From Hyperoodon ampullatus (taxonomy: Eukaryota; Chordata; Mammalia; Artiodactyla; Ziphiidae): a stretch of 64,000 nt of DNA. The position numbers and the translations under genes were made by a program. The notes below the pieces were generated by a model. The model searched no databases. It saw nothing but the letters and a program-made list of their open reading frames with translations, and was not told where the DNA came from. The DNA lies in the NCBI GenBank assembly GCA_949752795.1, contig OX457058.1, positions 162,319,353-162,383,352 on the forward strand, in the 5' to 3' direction. Position 1 is the first letter of the stretch; the number at the start of each line of letters is the position of its first letter. Below are positions 21,170 through 33,960 of this stretch, piece by piece.

Positions 21170-24100
21170 AATGTTATGTCTGATAGGTAATATGCTGCAG
21201 GCTTGAGGGATGGAGAATGGAAAGCTTATCTGCCACACACCTTCCTATCCTCCACAGACATAAAAGTCATAAACACAAATATTTCTATTACTAATGAAAA
21301 GCGAAGGCTGGAGGTGAGTGACGGTGACATGATGGAAAAGACGATCCACAGAGAAGAAAAACAAGGAATAGAGTTCTTGTCATATATGTTCCAGTCTAGC
21401 AGGCATTTATCTCAGAGGTCCTTTCTTCATCTCATTATCTACTACTCACTTCTCTGCAACTTCCCACCTCCATCCTTAAACCAGAAACGCATTTTTTAAA
21501 AATTTTTGATCTGAACAAGAATATCCATTCAAAAGAAATATGAAGACATTTTTAAAGCTGAAATCCAATTAGAGACATAAAGGTAACAATGTTATTTTCA
21601 TAAGATGCTGTCCATATTAGGGGTTGTGTGTGTGTGTGTGTGTGTGTGTTTAATTACTCAAAGTCCATCACTTCAGTAAGTTGGCTTTTGCAACCATTTG
21701 TATGCCTATTGCCTTCACTGTGATTGGACCTGGGAGATGAAAGAAGATCTTTAAATTCCCAAGCTCTGCATCTGTCACTAATCATTTTAAACAACACAAA
21801 TGGCATTAGAATGTGTATTGTGCTTTCAACCTGGTTTTACATCTGAAATGCTTCTTCTAAAAACTGCCACGTAGCGCAATGATCAGCAATTATAATAAAT
21901 CAGATTCAGCACCAAATATTTTCCCTTTTCTTACGGCAAAAAGAAATGTCTTCCCATCCAATACATCCACGATGACCTGCCGGAAATAATGTCATTAAAA
22001 GTGGATGAATCTCGTCAGGAAAAGCATGAAATGAATTTTAGCCCACGGCATTGCTTCGGGATAAAACTATCAAGGAGATAAAAATAGCTTTTCGGTGACT
22101 GCAAAAGAGAATATGGAAGAGATATTTACCTCCAACCTCTGTTTCTCCTTATCCTTCCTCATCGCTCTTACTGCCAGTTTAATTGTCAACCTGTCTCTTG
22201 AGTTTCATACCTTCCCCAAATGTGTTTTCCCCCTCTGCCTTATCTCTTCAAAGCCATCAGTCACACAGCAGATTTGTAATGAACTTGCTCTCTGCCAAGG
22301 CAAGAAAAAAAAAGTGACATCATTTTCAAACAGGAGGAGATCAGCACTTTAATCTCAGGGAGATAGAAAATAGAACAAAGGACATGTCTGGAAGGACTCA
22401 AAGGGGAAAGGATGGGGATGGAGCACACGCTTTCTTTCCCTCTCCATGCTTTGTACACCGCACTTTAGAAATTTGGAATCCATTTGTTTTCCATTCTCAT
22501 CGTATCCTGCTGGCCATTCAAGGTCTTGTCTGGACATAATTACCAAAAAAAGGGCATGGCATTCTCTCTCCCTGCCTTTGTGAGTTCAGTGGGATGGGGT
22601 GAGGGTGGAATGCTTAAAGCTTTTTGTAGAGTTTCAACACAGATGCAGCATTTTGAAATTTTAATGTAAAGTCTCTAGCTCTTGAATCTGGTCAGGCAGG
22701 TGTATTCTCGCTGTATCCAAGCTAAAACAAAATTAGAATGAAAAGAGATGGTCATGGAAGGAAGAAAGAGCAAGCATTTATTTTCATCACTGAAGAGCCC
22801 ATCAGACTCAATTATAGACACAGGAATCAAAGATAATGTGGGAATCGGCAGTGAGGTTTCAGAGGCTAAGGTATTAAAACAGTTGTTTACAATAACTTGT
22901 GATATGCAGTCAGAATTATTTTATAAAAAACTATAATCCACCAAAATAATCAAGCTGGAAAGGAAGGTGGGTTCTCTCTGGTTACTGTGCTTGGAGTTCC
23001 TCTGGGGCCATATGCAGGAGATTAACAAACATGTACCATTTGTCAGAGAAATGTGGTGAATCACCCTTGATAAAACGAGAGCAAACACTTTCTTTTTACA
23101 GTGAAGCTGGTGTAGAATTGGACATGTGTGTTGGGCATAAACCTCCTAGGCCACAAGCTCAGGTGTGCAAAGAGTGGAATTTTCTTTCTCTATCAATTTC
23201 TGTCTGGAAACTTCCCCCCTCCTGTTATCAAAAATCCTAGCCTTAAGTCAGTTCTTGGTAAACTCAGTTAACTCCAGTTTGCGCCCTTGCTCCTACCTCT
23301 CTGTGTTGATCCAAATTCTATGGGCTTTACTCAGTGTCCATGTCCCAGCCCCAGACCCACCTATATAATTCAGTATCTACTAACATGTGTATCGCCCCAT
23401 CTGGTTTCCAGGGTGAGCATTTCTCAGCCACTTTCACATCCCTCAACATCCTGGGAAGCCATAAGAAATCACTAGATGCTCTTCGGTTCCACTTTGTGGT
23501 AAATGGAACCTTGGGGAAGACTCCAAAGCTTCCTGCCTAGATTGAAAAGGCCACATTTTCTACTCTACTGCTGTCCCGTCACTCTGGCACAGCAGGACCT
23601 GGGGAATGTGGAGTCTAACAAGATTTCACCACCCACATTCCATCCAGGAGATGAAGACACTGGCTCTTAGGTGATCAGTTGGCTCTAGGTCCTCATCAGC
23701 TCTCTCGGATGTGGTCCGGAGCAGGAAGATGTAGCAAGATTCAGAGCCCTTTATCAGATAGCCCCACAACCATCTCCCTTTACTATTCTCCTGCTGACTC
23801 TCCCCTTCTTTCTCAATCCAGATGGATTTTGTCTCCCCTATGATCACAAAAACAGAGAGAGAACATTTACCTCCAGTCTAATTACTTAAAACCCAAGTCA
23901 ATCGTGACTATGGTTTCTGTTATTCAAAAAAATCCATACTTTCAAACAAAAACAAAAATTTTCTTCTCTAACTATTATCTCTACAATAAAGTTTAAAAGC
24001 CTATTTTGAAAATCAAAAGACTGAGTTTTGATATTTATTTTTCTTTTGGTATTCTTGTTAAAATATACACCCAAAATTAAAGGATATCAGGAAATTTCAA

Positions 24101-24880
24101 GGAAATATCATTTAAAATATTTCAAAATACTACCATCCTATGTTTCTTCCCCTCTATAAATCTTTGCCAACGAAAAAGTACATATGGTTCTTGCCTATTA
24201 TCTTGCTCTCTTCCAAATAAGATGGAACTGGGTCCTTATCTTTAATCCACTTCTCCAAAACAATAAATTCCACACAGAGCAAAATAAAGTATATATCTAA
24301 AGTAGAGTACTTTATACTGAGGTTCCCCCAAAGCTCAGTAGTTAAATCCACATGATGAAGTAAAAATATGTAGTCAAGAGAATTCATCCATTGGTTGAAC
24401 AGCATTCTATGGATAGATGCCAATGTAGGAAGGGCTTTGTCCAGACGGAGTCTAATTGAAGCTGTCAGAGCCTCTCAGGGATGTGTACTAAGAGACACCA
24501 AAGCTAAAATGTAGTTAACAATAAGCACTTGAGTTAAAAGATCATGTGGAGTTGGGCCAAACAGACACAAGATGAGCATATAGGAGAACACATGGACTCA
24601 GCTGGACTTGAGGGGAGGGAATGGAGGGGGAGAGACAAAGATACAGAGGAGAGAAAAAAATTCTAACAGTTGCAGAAACCAAAACAGAAAATTGAAGAGA
24701 CAGACTATAATTGCTAGCCATTCCATTCACAACTGCATCTTCTGGTTCTCTGGCTCCCTTCCTTTTCTTATTTTTTTCCACAGAATCTATCAGTAACTTA
24801 TAGCATATATGTTTATTTATTTATTTACTGTCAGTTTCCAAACATACACATGCACACACGAGATTATAGAAACCATAAGA
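21170..24880. other. Long unique stretch
   Basis: No gene. It includes a (TG)n at 21625-21649, a CpG-retaining unique segment at about 21850-22110, T/C-rich DNA at 22120-22260, and short frames with no domains. Confidence 0.5.
21625..21649. repeat. (TG)n microsatellite
   Basis: About 12 uninterrupted TG units. Confidence 0.95.
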
Positions 24881-24884
24881 GAAT

Positions 24885-24965
24885 GATTTTTGTGTTTTGT
24901 TCGCTGGTGTATCCCCAGCTCCTAGAGAGGTGATAGGGATTTCAGTAAATATTTGTTTATGGAAA
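24885..24965 (+). repeat. L2 3'-end fragment
   Basis: TGTATCCCCAGCTCCTAGAG followed by TTCAGTAAATATTTGTTTAT matches the extreme 3' end of L2 in sense orientation. Confidence 0.6.
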
Positions 24966-25559
24966 GGAAGAAGGAAGGAAGAAAGGTGTGGAGGAGGGAA
25001 GAGGAAAGAAAGGAAGGAGAGTAGGAGAATGCTGAAAATTGCTTGGTTGTTAATTCTCCAGATCCGAAAGTCTTAGCGATATATCCTGCTCTTGGTATCT
25101 ATGATACTACCCCATTTTTTCCACATGTTCCCTTTTGTTGACCTGAGCTCACTTGAATGTGTTTCTTTTCCTTGTAACTGAATGAGCCTTGACAACAGCA
25201 GGTATAGTGAGTGATCCTGGTCAGTTTGTGACCTTTTTTAAATTTTCAGGCAATTAGAGTAGCAAACATTCTCATCTTAAATTATCTTTAAGCCTGGTAT
25301 CAAAACTGACCACATAGTTCCATGAGGTTGCTGGAAGAGCATGACTAAGGGCGCTGATTCAAATCACAAGGGGAGATAGTAAAAAGAAAAAAAAAAATGG
25401 GAAAAGATAAAATATATCCATTATATCAACAGGGCCAGAGTATCTGGGAGTTGAAGAAACAACTGATCTTTCCTTATCTACTGCCATGTCTCTAAGGACA
25501 GTAGGTTATTCAGTAGTGGTTTTTGAATGTTAACAAACATATTACCAGGAGTGTTGTTA

Positions 25560-26050
25560 AAAGTGGAGACTTCCCAAAATTCAAACTTCACAGTTATGCA
25601 TTGGGGGCCAGGAATCTGAATTATTAGTCAAAATACCAAGTGATACGTGCTATGGTCTAAATGTTTGTGTCCCCCCCAAAATGCATATGTTGAAATCCTT
25701 GCCCCCAACGATGATGGTATTAGGAGGTAGAGCCTTTAGGAGGTGCTTAGGTTAAAAGGGTGAGATCCTCATGAACGGGATTAGGGCTTTTATAAAAGAA
25801 GTTTCAAAGAGATCCCTAGCCTCTTCCACCCTATGAGGACACAGTAAGAGGGAGCTGCTATGAACCAGGGAAAGGACCCTCACCACAAAGCCAGCATGCT
25901 GGTGCCTTGATATTGGACTTACCAACCTCCAGAACTATGGGAAATAAATGTCTTGTTTATAAGCTATTCAGCTCCTGGTATTTTGTTATAGCAACCGAAA
26001 TGGACGAAGACAATACCAATGCAAGTGGTCCTTTAAATGCTCATTGAAAA
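25560..26050 (-). mobile_element. MER5A-like hAT fragment split by an LTR
   Basis: GGCCAGGAATCTGAATTATT and ATACCAAGTGATAC precede the LTR at 25648-26012, and CAATGCAAGTGGTCCTTT follows it. Joined, these two flanks read as contiguous antisense MER5A, so the LTR landed inside an older transposon. Confidence 0.6.
25648..26012 (+). mobile_element. MaLR (MST/MLT1-like) solo LTR
   Basis: Begins TGCTATGGTCTAAATGTTTG and ends at GACGAAGACA. It keeps GATGGTATTAGGAGGTAGAG, CATGAACGGGATTAGGGCTT, GCCTTGATATTGGACTTACC and an AATAAA-like GGGAAATAAATGTC. ATACG before and ATACC after is a decayed 5-base target-site duplication. No internal sequence is present. Confidence 0.85.
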
Positions 26051-26059
26051 TAAATAAGC

Positions 26060-27680
26060 CCTAATCTGATTTGTAACTCTTAGAGGGCCTTGTTTTCAAA
26101 ACGTTAACAATGAACTTCCCCTGCCCTCCCCTTCTGATTTGCATTTCCCTCTGAATCCTGCATGCCCTCAGAAATCCAAACACTAAAAGACAGAGTGTTA
26201 GAGTTGATGAAATGGAAAAGGTGGGAAATTTTTAAAAAATTATCTAGGTTCTGTGTTGAGTTTTCTTATATAGAAAGTTCTACCTTTAGAGCTACATACT
26301 TAATCAATTAATTAATCTATTACCCACACTTGGGATATCAAACGAGTGAACAGTATCTTGAGTCACACCCCTACCAGGTTCCCACAGATTGTATTATTTT
26401 CTGCCTTAACCTCTACTACCAATTAGAGTTTTGGTACATTACCTTGCAACTAACTAGCTTAACTAGGGCTAGTTCTTAGGGCTTAAACACCTTTCATGAA
26501 GTAAGTTAGACTTTTTGAGAGGCTGCTGAGCACTCTTAGGAACAGGACAGTGCAGTAATGAAAGTAGTGTAAGCTTTGGGCCTTAATGGCCATTTTGCTT
26601 CAGGACCAGCAAGACAGGGCATATTGTGAAAGCTGGAAACCCCGTAGGACTATGGTAAACATTTATAACCTCATCCAGTAAGCTCCCCTGAATCCAGTGG
26701 CTGGTTCTAAGAATAATATGTAGGATTATATAGGTTGCTGTTTAGGTTACATCCTTAGACACACTTAAATCCCACGTCTTCCCAGCTGTCTTATTACTTT
26801 CCTAAAATAAGATCTGCTGAGAGCAAAGAGTTAAATCTGTCTTCAGAAAGTTCTGACTCTTTTGTTGTCCTTCATAGCTCCCTGCCTACTTGATGAAAAG
26901 TAGTATATTAAGCTTTTAGATAGAGTTATAGAGAGAGAGATCAAATAAAGAAAGTACCTCCCACTCATAGACTTACAAAATATACAGCCTTTTGCAAAAT
27001 GTACAAAGGAGGATTCATAGACGTAGGAGCAGTTTGGTGTTCCCAAAGTACAGGGTGTCTCATGTAGGAATTTGAGAAGGTGGAAGACTTAGTTAAGGCC
27101 AGTCATAAGAACAGAAGACTGAGTGAATTACTTTTGTAATTTATTTTATTATCTCAGGATTTATAAAAAGCAGTTCTACCTAATGCACAAATACTTTTAA
27201 AGTTTTGTTCCCTTCTTTTTTTCTCTCTCTCTCTGTTTTGAACTTTCAGTGATAGGTGATCTTGGAAAGTCTGAATTAAGACTTGGCAAAGTCAAGTACT
27301 ATATATTTGGTTGTTCTAACAGTTTCACTCAGCATCTCACATTTGTCTGGGAGACATGACAAAAATAGTAACAACAAACACAAACATATTCACAAGCACA
27401 TGCCTACACCTAGAGACATGGACACACACACACATACACACACACAATATTGACCTTTGTACTTTAATGTGATTTAGTTTGGGAAAGCACTGCTTCCAAA
27501 TTTCAACAAATTTTTCTTATATCACGATATCCATATACACCAGGAGGATGCAAAACCAAGGTAGGATTTATTTTATGAGAAAGGGTAAGTGATTCAATAA
27601 CACTCAATAACAGATTTGCCATCATGGTATATTAATGGACCATAATATTTTCATGGATCTTTAGAGTTTACAATGTGGCT
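26060..27680. other. Unique spacer
   Basis: No gene or named repeat apart from a short (CA)n. Confidence 0.5.
27421..27447. repeat. (CA)n microsatellite
   Basis: CA dinucleotides with one TA interruption. Confidence 0.9.
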
Positions 27681-27684
27681 TTAC

Positions 27685-27830
27685 AACCATTGTTCATTCA
27701 TTCAATAATGATTTATCAAGCACCTACTATGTGTCACGCACTGTTCTAGGCTCTTGTGATAGATTGAAGGCAAAGATCTGTGCCTTCCTGGAGATTATAT
27801 TCTAGAGAATCATCTCAATTAAGACCCACA
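27685..27830 (-). repeat. L2 3'-end fragment, antisense
   Basis: TTCATTCATTCAATAATGAT, CAAGCACCTACTATGTGTCA, CGCACTGTTCTAGGC and CTTCCTGGAGATTATATTCT are the classic antisense L2 terminus. Confidence 0.8.
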
Positions 27831-29600
27831 ATAGTCCTGCCATGTACTTTCTTTTGGGGGAAACATGACTTGAACCAAGATATTACTCCAAAAACTCTGT
27901 GCTTATACTGGAACATACTGTTTCTTTAACAAAAATATATATATATTTTTAAAATGAATAGAGTAATTACATGAAACTCAGTGAATGTTCTAATCTATAT
28001 CAGGAAACATTCAAGTATACTAGTAAGTTTACTAAATGGGTAATTGGTTTTGGAGGCTATACCATTAATTTAACTAGTAAACTCAGTCATTTCATGAAAG
28101 TTCCCAGGAAGGTGTCAAGAAATAGTAATTTTTTATAGTATCCATAGAATGTATACAATGTGTCTTTGCATAACCTGCCAAATAGTTGCAATTAATTTTG
28201 TTCAGCTCTACTTTAAATTAAAGCTGGGTTATTACATAAGAAAGAATCTGTTTCACATTATAGTTATACTTTAGTTGGTCCCCACCTGAATGCAAATGTG
28301 CTTTTTTAACCAAAGTAATTGATATTACAGCTTTCATTTCCCTTAATAAACAATAGTATTTCCCACTAGATTTAGTTTTAAATATTTTTCAAATATTTAT
28401 CCCATTAGATTCACATCTCAAACTAATCAAGTTAAGTGGAAATCTCCATCTTATCCCTAATTTATTTTTACTCAGGACACATTGAAGAGTCCATTTCCAC
28501 TGTATAGTTAGCTCATCTTGAGAGATTTATTTGAGCTTTTTTTTTTCTAACTAATGCTGTACATCAGCTATTGAAGTATGAACTAAATAGTACAGTATGT
28601 AGGGTAGTCTTAAACTCTTATGGTATTAAATTTATTTGAATTTTATGAGAAGAGAAGCCTATTTAATTGTGCTGAGACCAGTCATCCTCAGCATGGGTAG
28701 CTTCTGGCTCACTTTCCCCTCCCTAATGTTTGCTGTGCTTTTATTTGTAATGCTGAAATCATTACTTTTGTTACAGTTGCCAGATTGCCATTAAGTGTTT
28801 AGTTTCTAACAACACAAGGACCTGTAGCAGGAATGTATTGAAAAAGAAAAAAAAATCAGTGAATATATCGATAGATTAAATGGGAGTGGGGACAGTGGAG
28901 CAGGAGAAAACAATAAACTTCAAACAATGTACAAGTGAAAGTAGGAAATGTAACAGAAAAGACTCCAAAGCACTAACAATCCACTTGTTCAATTAAAAAT
29001 TCAACTTTAGCTGAAATCCTTTCTAGCAAAAAAAAAAAAAAAAAATCACTTCACTTTTATTTTCTTGACAATTTAAGTCAGACTATAGATTTTCCCTACC
29101 CCAAGAGTGTTTCTGGGTACTATAAACCTGAGAGAACTTTCCTTTATATTGCAAGGTTCTAAGTGGTAGACAATTTGTCAGATCTTAAGATGAGAACTTC
29201 ACATTTATTAGAAAAAGAGATCTAAAATTTAAATACTCATATACTCTACAGAGTATAGAGCACCATTTAGAACTGGCTTGCACATAATAAAACCTATTGT
29301 CAATGTCAGCGGAAAGAGCTATTTCAAGGGTGACCCTGATCAGAACACCAGGTAAGAGTATGTCCTTCTTCCTCCTCCTTGATCCCTCTATTTGTGGACC
29401 CTAACACACCAGCTGACAAAGGGGCAGTGTAGTTTTCCACAGAATTACAAAGCAAAATGTAGCTGGACAGCCTTGAAGCTGAGAGAGACAATAGTTTAAT
29501 AACTGGTAGAGTAGGAAAACAACCTGTATTAATCTGTTCATCACATATTACTGTAACCAAGCTACAGTTGTAGTTCTATAACAGAGAAAACAAGATTAGT
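27830..29600. other. Unique AT-rich spacer
   Basis: No gene. An A18 run at about 29029-29046 has no associated body or duplication. Confidence 0.5.
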
Positions 29601-29604
29601 AATT

Positions 29605-29715
29605 GCTAGCATTTAATAGCATTTACTGTAGGCTAGGTTCTGTGCTAAATGTTACAAGTGTGTTGTCTTATTTAACTGTCAAGGAATCTAATGATATGGG
29701 GAATCATCATGAACC
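29605..29715 (-). repeat. MIR-family fragment, antisense
   Basis: CATTTACTGTAGGCTAGGTT, TGTGCTAAATGTTACAAGTG and TTGTCTTATTTAACTGTCAA match the terminal half of antisense MIR. Low similarity. Confidence 0.45.
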
Positions 29716-29719
29716 ATGA

Positions 29720-30230
29720 ACAGTTATCCAAACTGATTAAAATCATGGATTTCAAGATAGATGTCCCCTTAAGCCATCAGTTAGTTCAGGCTTTTCTCTA
29801 GAAGTACATCATTTTAAAACTAAACCTATCTAACCAGTGTTTCTTTAAGTCACCTGTACCAGAAGGAAAACCAGAAGGGTTTAAAGAATTTCTTTATTGG
29901 AACTATAAGCTGCAGCTTTATATAAACATCATAACCTTTTCTCTTGGCCACAGTTTTAGAGAGGATGGTATAATATTCAAGGGGAGATAGTCACAAGCTA
30001 GAGACATGAATTGGTTGACATTAGAAACACTTTGATATACATATATTTATGTTTCAATTAAAACAATGAGGACACAGTTAGTAAATCCTCTTAGCTGAAA
30101 ATGAAGGAAGAAGAATCATTGAACTTCTAAAGGATTCAATAAGAGCCAGAGCAAACAAGTGAGACTGGAAAGTCAGAATGAGACAATAAACTAGTAGTTA
30201 GAAAGCTAATAATAACTACTAATCTATAAT
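29720..30230. other. Unique spacer
   Basis: No gene or named repeat seen. Confidence 0.45.
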
Positions 30231-30234
30231 AGAA

Positions 30235-30560
30235 AGCTATTAGATTATTATAACACATATATGTTATATATATAAAAGTTACATCTATTTATATATGTAA
30301 TATATATATATAACTTTATATAAATATATACAATCTTTAAAGTATTTAAAAAGTTATAATAAATAAAATATAATAAAATATTATAAATTAATATTACTAT
30401 CAACTGAATATTTAATATTACTATTAAATAAGTGTAAATATTATATTAAATATATTTCATAAATATATTAAGTAGTGTATATAAATAAAATAAAATTTAT
30501 AATAAAATATAATGAAATTTATAATAAATAAAAATTTAATATACATATCATAGCTATAGC
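30235..30560. repeat. Extremely AT-rich block
   Basis: More than 300 bases almost entirely A and T, made of TATATA, AATAAAATA and AATATTA motifs without one fixed repeat unit. It could be a degenerate AT microsatellite or a matrix-attachment-type region. Confidence 0.75.
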
Positions 30561-30599
30561 TATTCATTATTATTTCATCTCTGCCCCAAGCATTTTGCT

Positions 30600-30760
30600 T
30601 GATAAATAAATATACAAACACAAACATACATAACTCCCCACAATGACACTATGAAGTAGGCATTATTGTCATAGTTTTGTAGATAAAGAAACCAAGACTT
30701 AGCTAGAAAATGGTAGAATGGGATTTAAACTCAGCTTCATCTGATTCTAATTATTTCTTT
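30600..30760 (-). repeat. MIR SINE, antisense
   Basis: CACAATGACACTATGAAGTA, GGCATTATTGTCATAG, AAAGAAACCAAGACTTAGCT and GGGATTTAAACTCAGCTTC match antisense MIR. Confidence 0.7.
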
Positions 30761-31109
30761 TGTTCTACCTCCCACGTGACCATGGATGACATGGCAGATA
30801 CCAAGAAGCACAAAGCTGGTTGCTCTTAACTCCTTTCCCCTTTAGCCCAAGCTTGCACATGTGCTCATGAGAGCATATGAGGAACAGACCATAGGAGAAA
30901 CTCACCTGCTCCATGCAATGGCCCTGCTTTTAATTCCACCCCATCTCCCATCTCAATCATGATCAAGGTGTTGCCTTCTTTTAATAAGATACCCCAGGTC
31001 TTCAAGTGCTATCAACACTAAACAAAAATACACCAAAAATATACAATGGGAGAAGTTATCTATTTGGTATACAAGTAATATAAACATGCTTGTAAGTGGC
31101 ACAATAGTT

Positions 31110-31340
31110 ATAACTGACAGTAGAGCATAGAGGTTGTCACCCTGTCCATGCTCAAATCCTGGCTGAATCCTACTTACTAGTTCAATGGTGTTAGGTGAAT
31201 TGTTTTTCTTCTCCAAGCCACAGGTTCTCCATATATAAAAGGGCATAATAAATCTTATCTCACAAGGATGTGAGGTTCTACTAGGGTAATACATGAAAAA
31301 CATTTAGCACAGTGCTTGGGAAATAGTAAGTGATTAACAA
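31110..31340 (+). repeat. MIR SINE
   Basis: AGAGCATAGAGGTTGTCACC, CTCAAATCCTGGCTGAATCC, AGCCACAGGTTCTCC, ATAAATCTTATCTCACAAGG and TTAGCACAGTGCTTGGGAAA follow sense MIR almost end to end. Confidence 0.85.
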
Positions 31341-31344
31341 ATTT

Positions 31345-32160
31345 TAGATCACATTAGTGGCAACAAGTGGGTGTACATGCAGTGTCACATCTTATTTTGC
31401 ATTCCATGAAAGCTCTTTATGGAGAAAACCTAATATTTATATTCGTGCTGGTATCCTTGAAAACAGATGTCTACAAACTGTTCCTGATAGGGAAAATGCA
31501 ATGGAATTTGGTCTTGCACTAGTCCTTTCATTTGGAGAAACTAGAAACACAAGCCAGTCACATCATATGATGCCCTCTTAGAGAGCCCGAGTTGTTTATT
31601 CTCATTGACAGAATCTGAAGTCTGTACCATCTCCACCATGGACCCTCTACAACACTGTTTTTAGTGTCTGTTCTTGACACTATGTTACCAGGTGAACAAT
31701 TCTCTAATGAGTCTCCTGGTGTTTCTGGTAGTAAACCACTCTGTATAAATCCAAAACAGAGCCCCGTCACACCTGGGTCTTGCTGACTGGAATATGTTCA
31801 GCATGGGTTTATTTTGGAAGGATTTTTTTAAAACTTCCATTTCACTTTCTCCTGTCATGGTGTTGTCTTTATTAGTTTAATCTAGCAGGTAGGAACTTTT
31901 TGTTACAAACAAGAGAATGCCAAACTATTGAGTTCAATAAACAATAAAGACATGTAATTGTCTTATAGGACAAGAGGCTGGAGGTCAGTGTTCCCAGGAT
32001 TGGCTCAGGCTCAGTGCTGTCATAATGACCTGGTCTGTTTCCTCTTCCCTGTTATTCAGAGCATGTGTTATTCTCAATCTCAGACACTAGAGCTGTATCA
32101 AAGTACCTAAGATATACAAGTTAACCAATGTTGTTGACTACTATTGAATAATATACAGTC
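31345..32160. other. Mostly unique; possible old repeat at 31885-32100
   Basis: No gene. GTAGGAACTTTTTGTTACAA and TTCAATAAACAATAAAGACA followed by GACAAGAGGCTGGAGGTCAG resemble an old interspersed repeat that is common in mammals, but I cannot name the family. Confidence 0.4.
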
Positions 32161-32166
32161 AAAATG

Positions 32167-32228
32167 GAAAGAAAAGGCTAAGAAATGAAATAAACAAAAA
32201 AAAAAAGAAAAAGAAAGAAAAGGCTAAG
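32167..32228 (+). mobile_element. Tail-only retro-insertion between 16-bp repeats
   Basis: GAAAGAAAAGGCTAAG occurs at 32167-32182 and 32213-32228. The 30 bases between them are an A-rich tail (AAATGAAATAAAC, A11, GAAAAA) with no recognisable body. This is the target-site-duplication-plus-tail signature of an almost completely truncated L1-mediated insertion. It lies just upstream of the L1 at 32269. Confidence 0.6.
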
Positions 32229-32268
32229 GAGAGTAGTGTCTTCTCTAGCATATAAAAGCAAGTGTGTC

Positions 32269-32587
32269 CAGACGTAGAGAATGGACTTGAGGACTCGGGG
32301 AGGGGGAGGGTAAACTGGGACGAAGTGAGAGAGTAGAATGGACATATATACACTACCAAATGTAAGGTAGATAGCTAGTGGGAAGCACCTGCATAGCACA
32401 GGGAGATCAGCTCGGTGCTTTGCGACCACCTAGAGGGGTGGGATAGGGAGGGTGGGAGGGAGACGCAAGAGGGAGGGGATACAGGGATATACGTATGCAC
32501 ATAGCTGATTCACTTTGTTATACAGCAGAAACTAACACAACACTGTAAAGCAATTATACTCCAATAAAGATTAAAAAAAAAAAAAAA
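32269..32587 (+). mobile_element. Young L1 3' UTR, 5'-truncated, with target-site duplication
   Basis: Cetartiodactyl L1 3' UTR: GAATGGACTTGAGGACTCGG, a G-rich GGGAGGGGGAGGG, CACTACCAAATGTAAGGTAG, GATTCACTTTGTTATACAGC, and the end CCAATAAAGATT with its polyadenylation signal and an A-tail. AAAGCAAGTGTGTC (32255-32268) and AAAGCCAGTGTGTC (32588-32601) are a 14-base duplication with one mismatch. Confidence 0.9.
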
Positions 32588-32601
32588 AAAGCCAGTGTGT
32601 C

Positions 32602-33947
32602 TTGGAGAAAGCAATTTAACCTTTCCAGGTCTCTACTTGTTCCTCTGCAAAATGAGTATAAATATTCCCAGAGCCTCACTTGCCACCTGTCGCATTGTAG
32701 GCACTTAAGAATAAACCAAACACGCACCATATGTGAGAAGAAATACGTAGTTTAAAAAGGTGCATTTTATTTAGTCTTATATTCTTGAATATAACTGGAC
32801 AGTCTTAGCTTTTCATAGGATGTTTAAATTAATGTCATTAATTAATCCAAAAAAGTACGAAAAAGGTAGGATTTGCCTGAAGCAATCAGAGATGTTTGAC
32901 CTTCCTGGTGGGATTTGGCTGATCCAGGCATGCCTATGTATGAGTAAGCCTTACTGTTGCTGATGAGTCTCCAGGTCACCTAAATCTGTCTGAAAGGTAG
33001 AGCCAGACAGCTGAGTCATTCTCTAACAACCGCCAACTGGTGAGAGCTTTCCAAAGCCAGACCATCTCCCTGCCTGGTCATCTCTCTCTCTCTTTCTCTC
33101 TCTCTTTTTTTTTTCCTTCCAAGATCATCATAAAGCATATGCATTATTTTCCATTTATTGTGTCATAGAACAATGATTCCAAATGCTGGGAAGGTGAGTG
33201 AATTCTTGGAAAAGGAAACTTTAAGGCAGAGGCTGGAACAAAGAGCAATTAGGGGTAAAAGTGGTGAAAGGAACAGGAGACCAGAAAGCAGAACAACAAT
33301 AACCAAAGAAGGTCACAGTTACTGCTGGGTTTGTGGTCATGTATATGGAAGTGAAAGAGAACAACTGACTCCACAGTGAGACCCCCAACTGCACATGGGC
33401 AGAATCATGCTAGCATCTGTGCTCGAATTTTCTCACACAGAATTCTTTCCCTTGTGGCCCTACTCCTACTTTCTTAGAGACGAATGTAGGTTCAGTATCC
33501 CCAGAGCTCAGCCAGAAAACCCAGCTGCCAGTAAGGTACTGGCTGATGGTCTTTCTGGCACTACTCTGCTAATTACTTGGGTCTATCAGATCTGGAAAAG
33601 GAAGGAAGAACAGAGGACCCATGTTGAGAAAAGCCAGGCTATAAGCGCTGTTAAAAACCAGTAACCAATCAGGATGCTCCAGCACTGTATTAGTATTCAT
33701 TAGACTCTGATGCAGTAACATTTGTCTATTATTAACCGTAGCTTCACCTTAGATATCTTTACTTTGCTTTTATAATGTTGACCAAAAAGTATTATCTTTA
33801 ATAGTATCTTCAGTATTTATGAAAATGTGGTCAGCCAGGGACTTCCTATAGAAAACAAATAATTAATGTTTTGTCTAATTTACCTGCAGAACTAGTAGCT
33901 GTAAGATATCATTAAGGCCAATGATATCTGGACCATAATAGTACTTA
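32602..33947. other. Unique spacer
   Basis: No gene. It contains a CT/T tract. The 89-codon + frame at 33395-33664 has no domain or splice context that I can see. Confidence 0.5.
33081..33120. repeat. (TC)n followed by T run
   Basis: CT dinucleotides with one TTT interruption, then a T10 run. Confidence 0.9.
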
Positions 33948-33960
33948 AAATAAAAATAGA

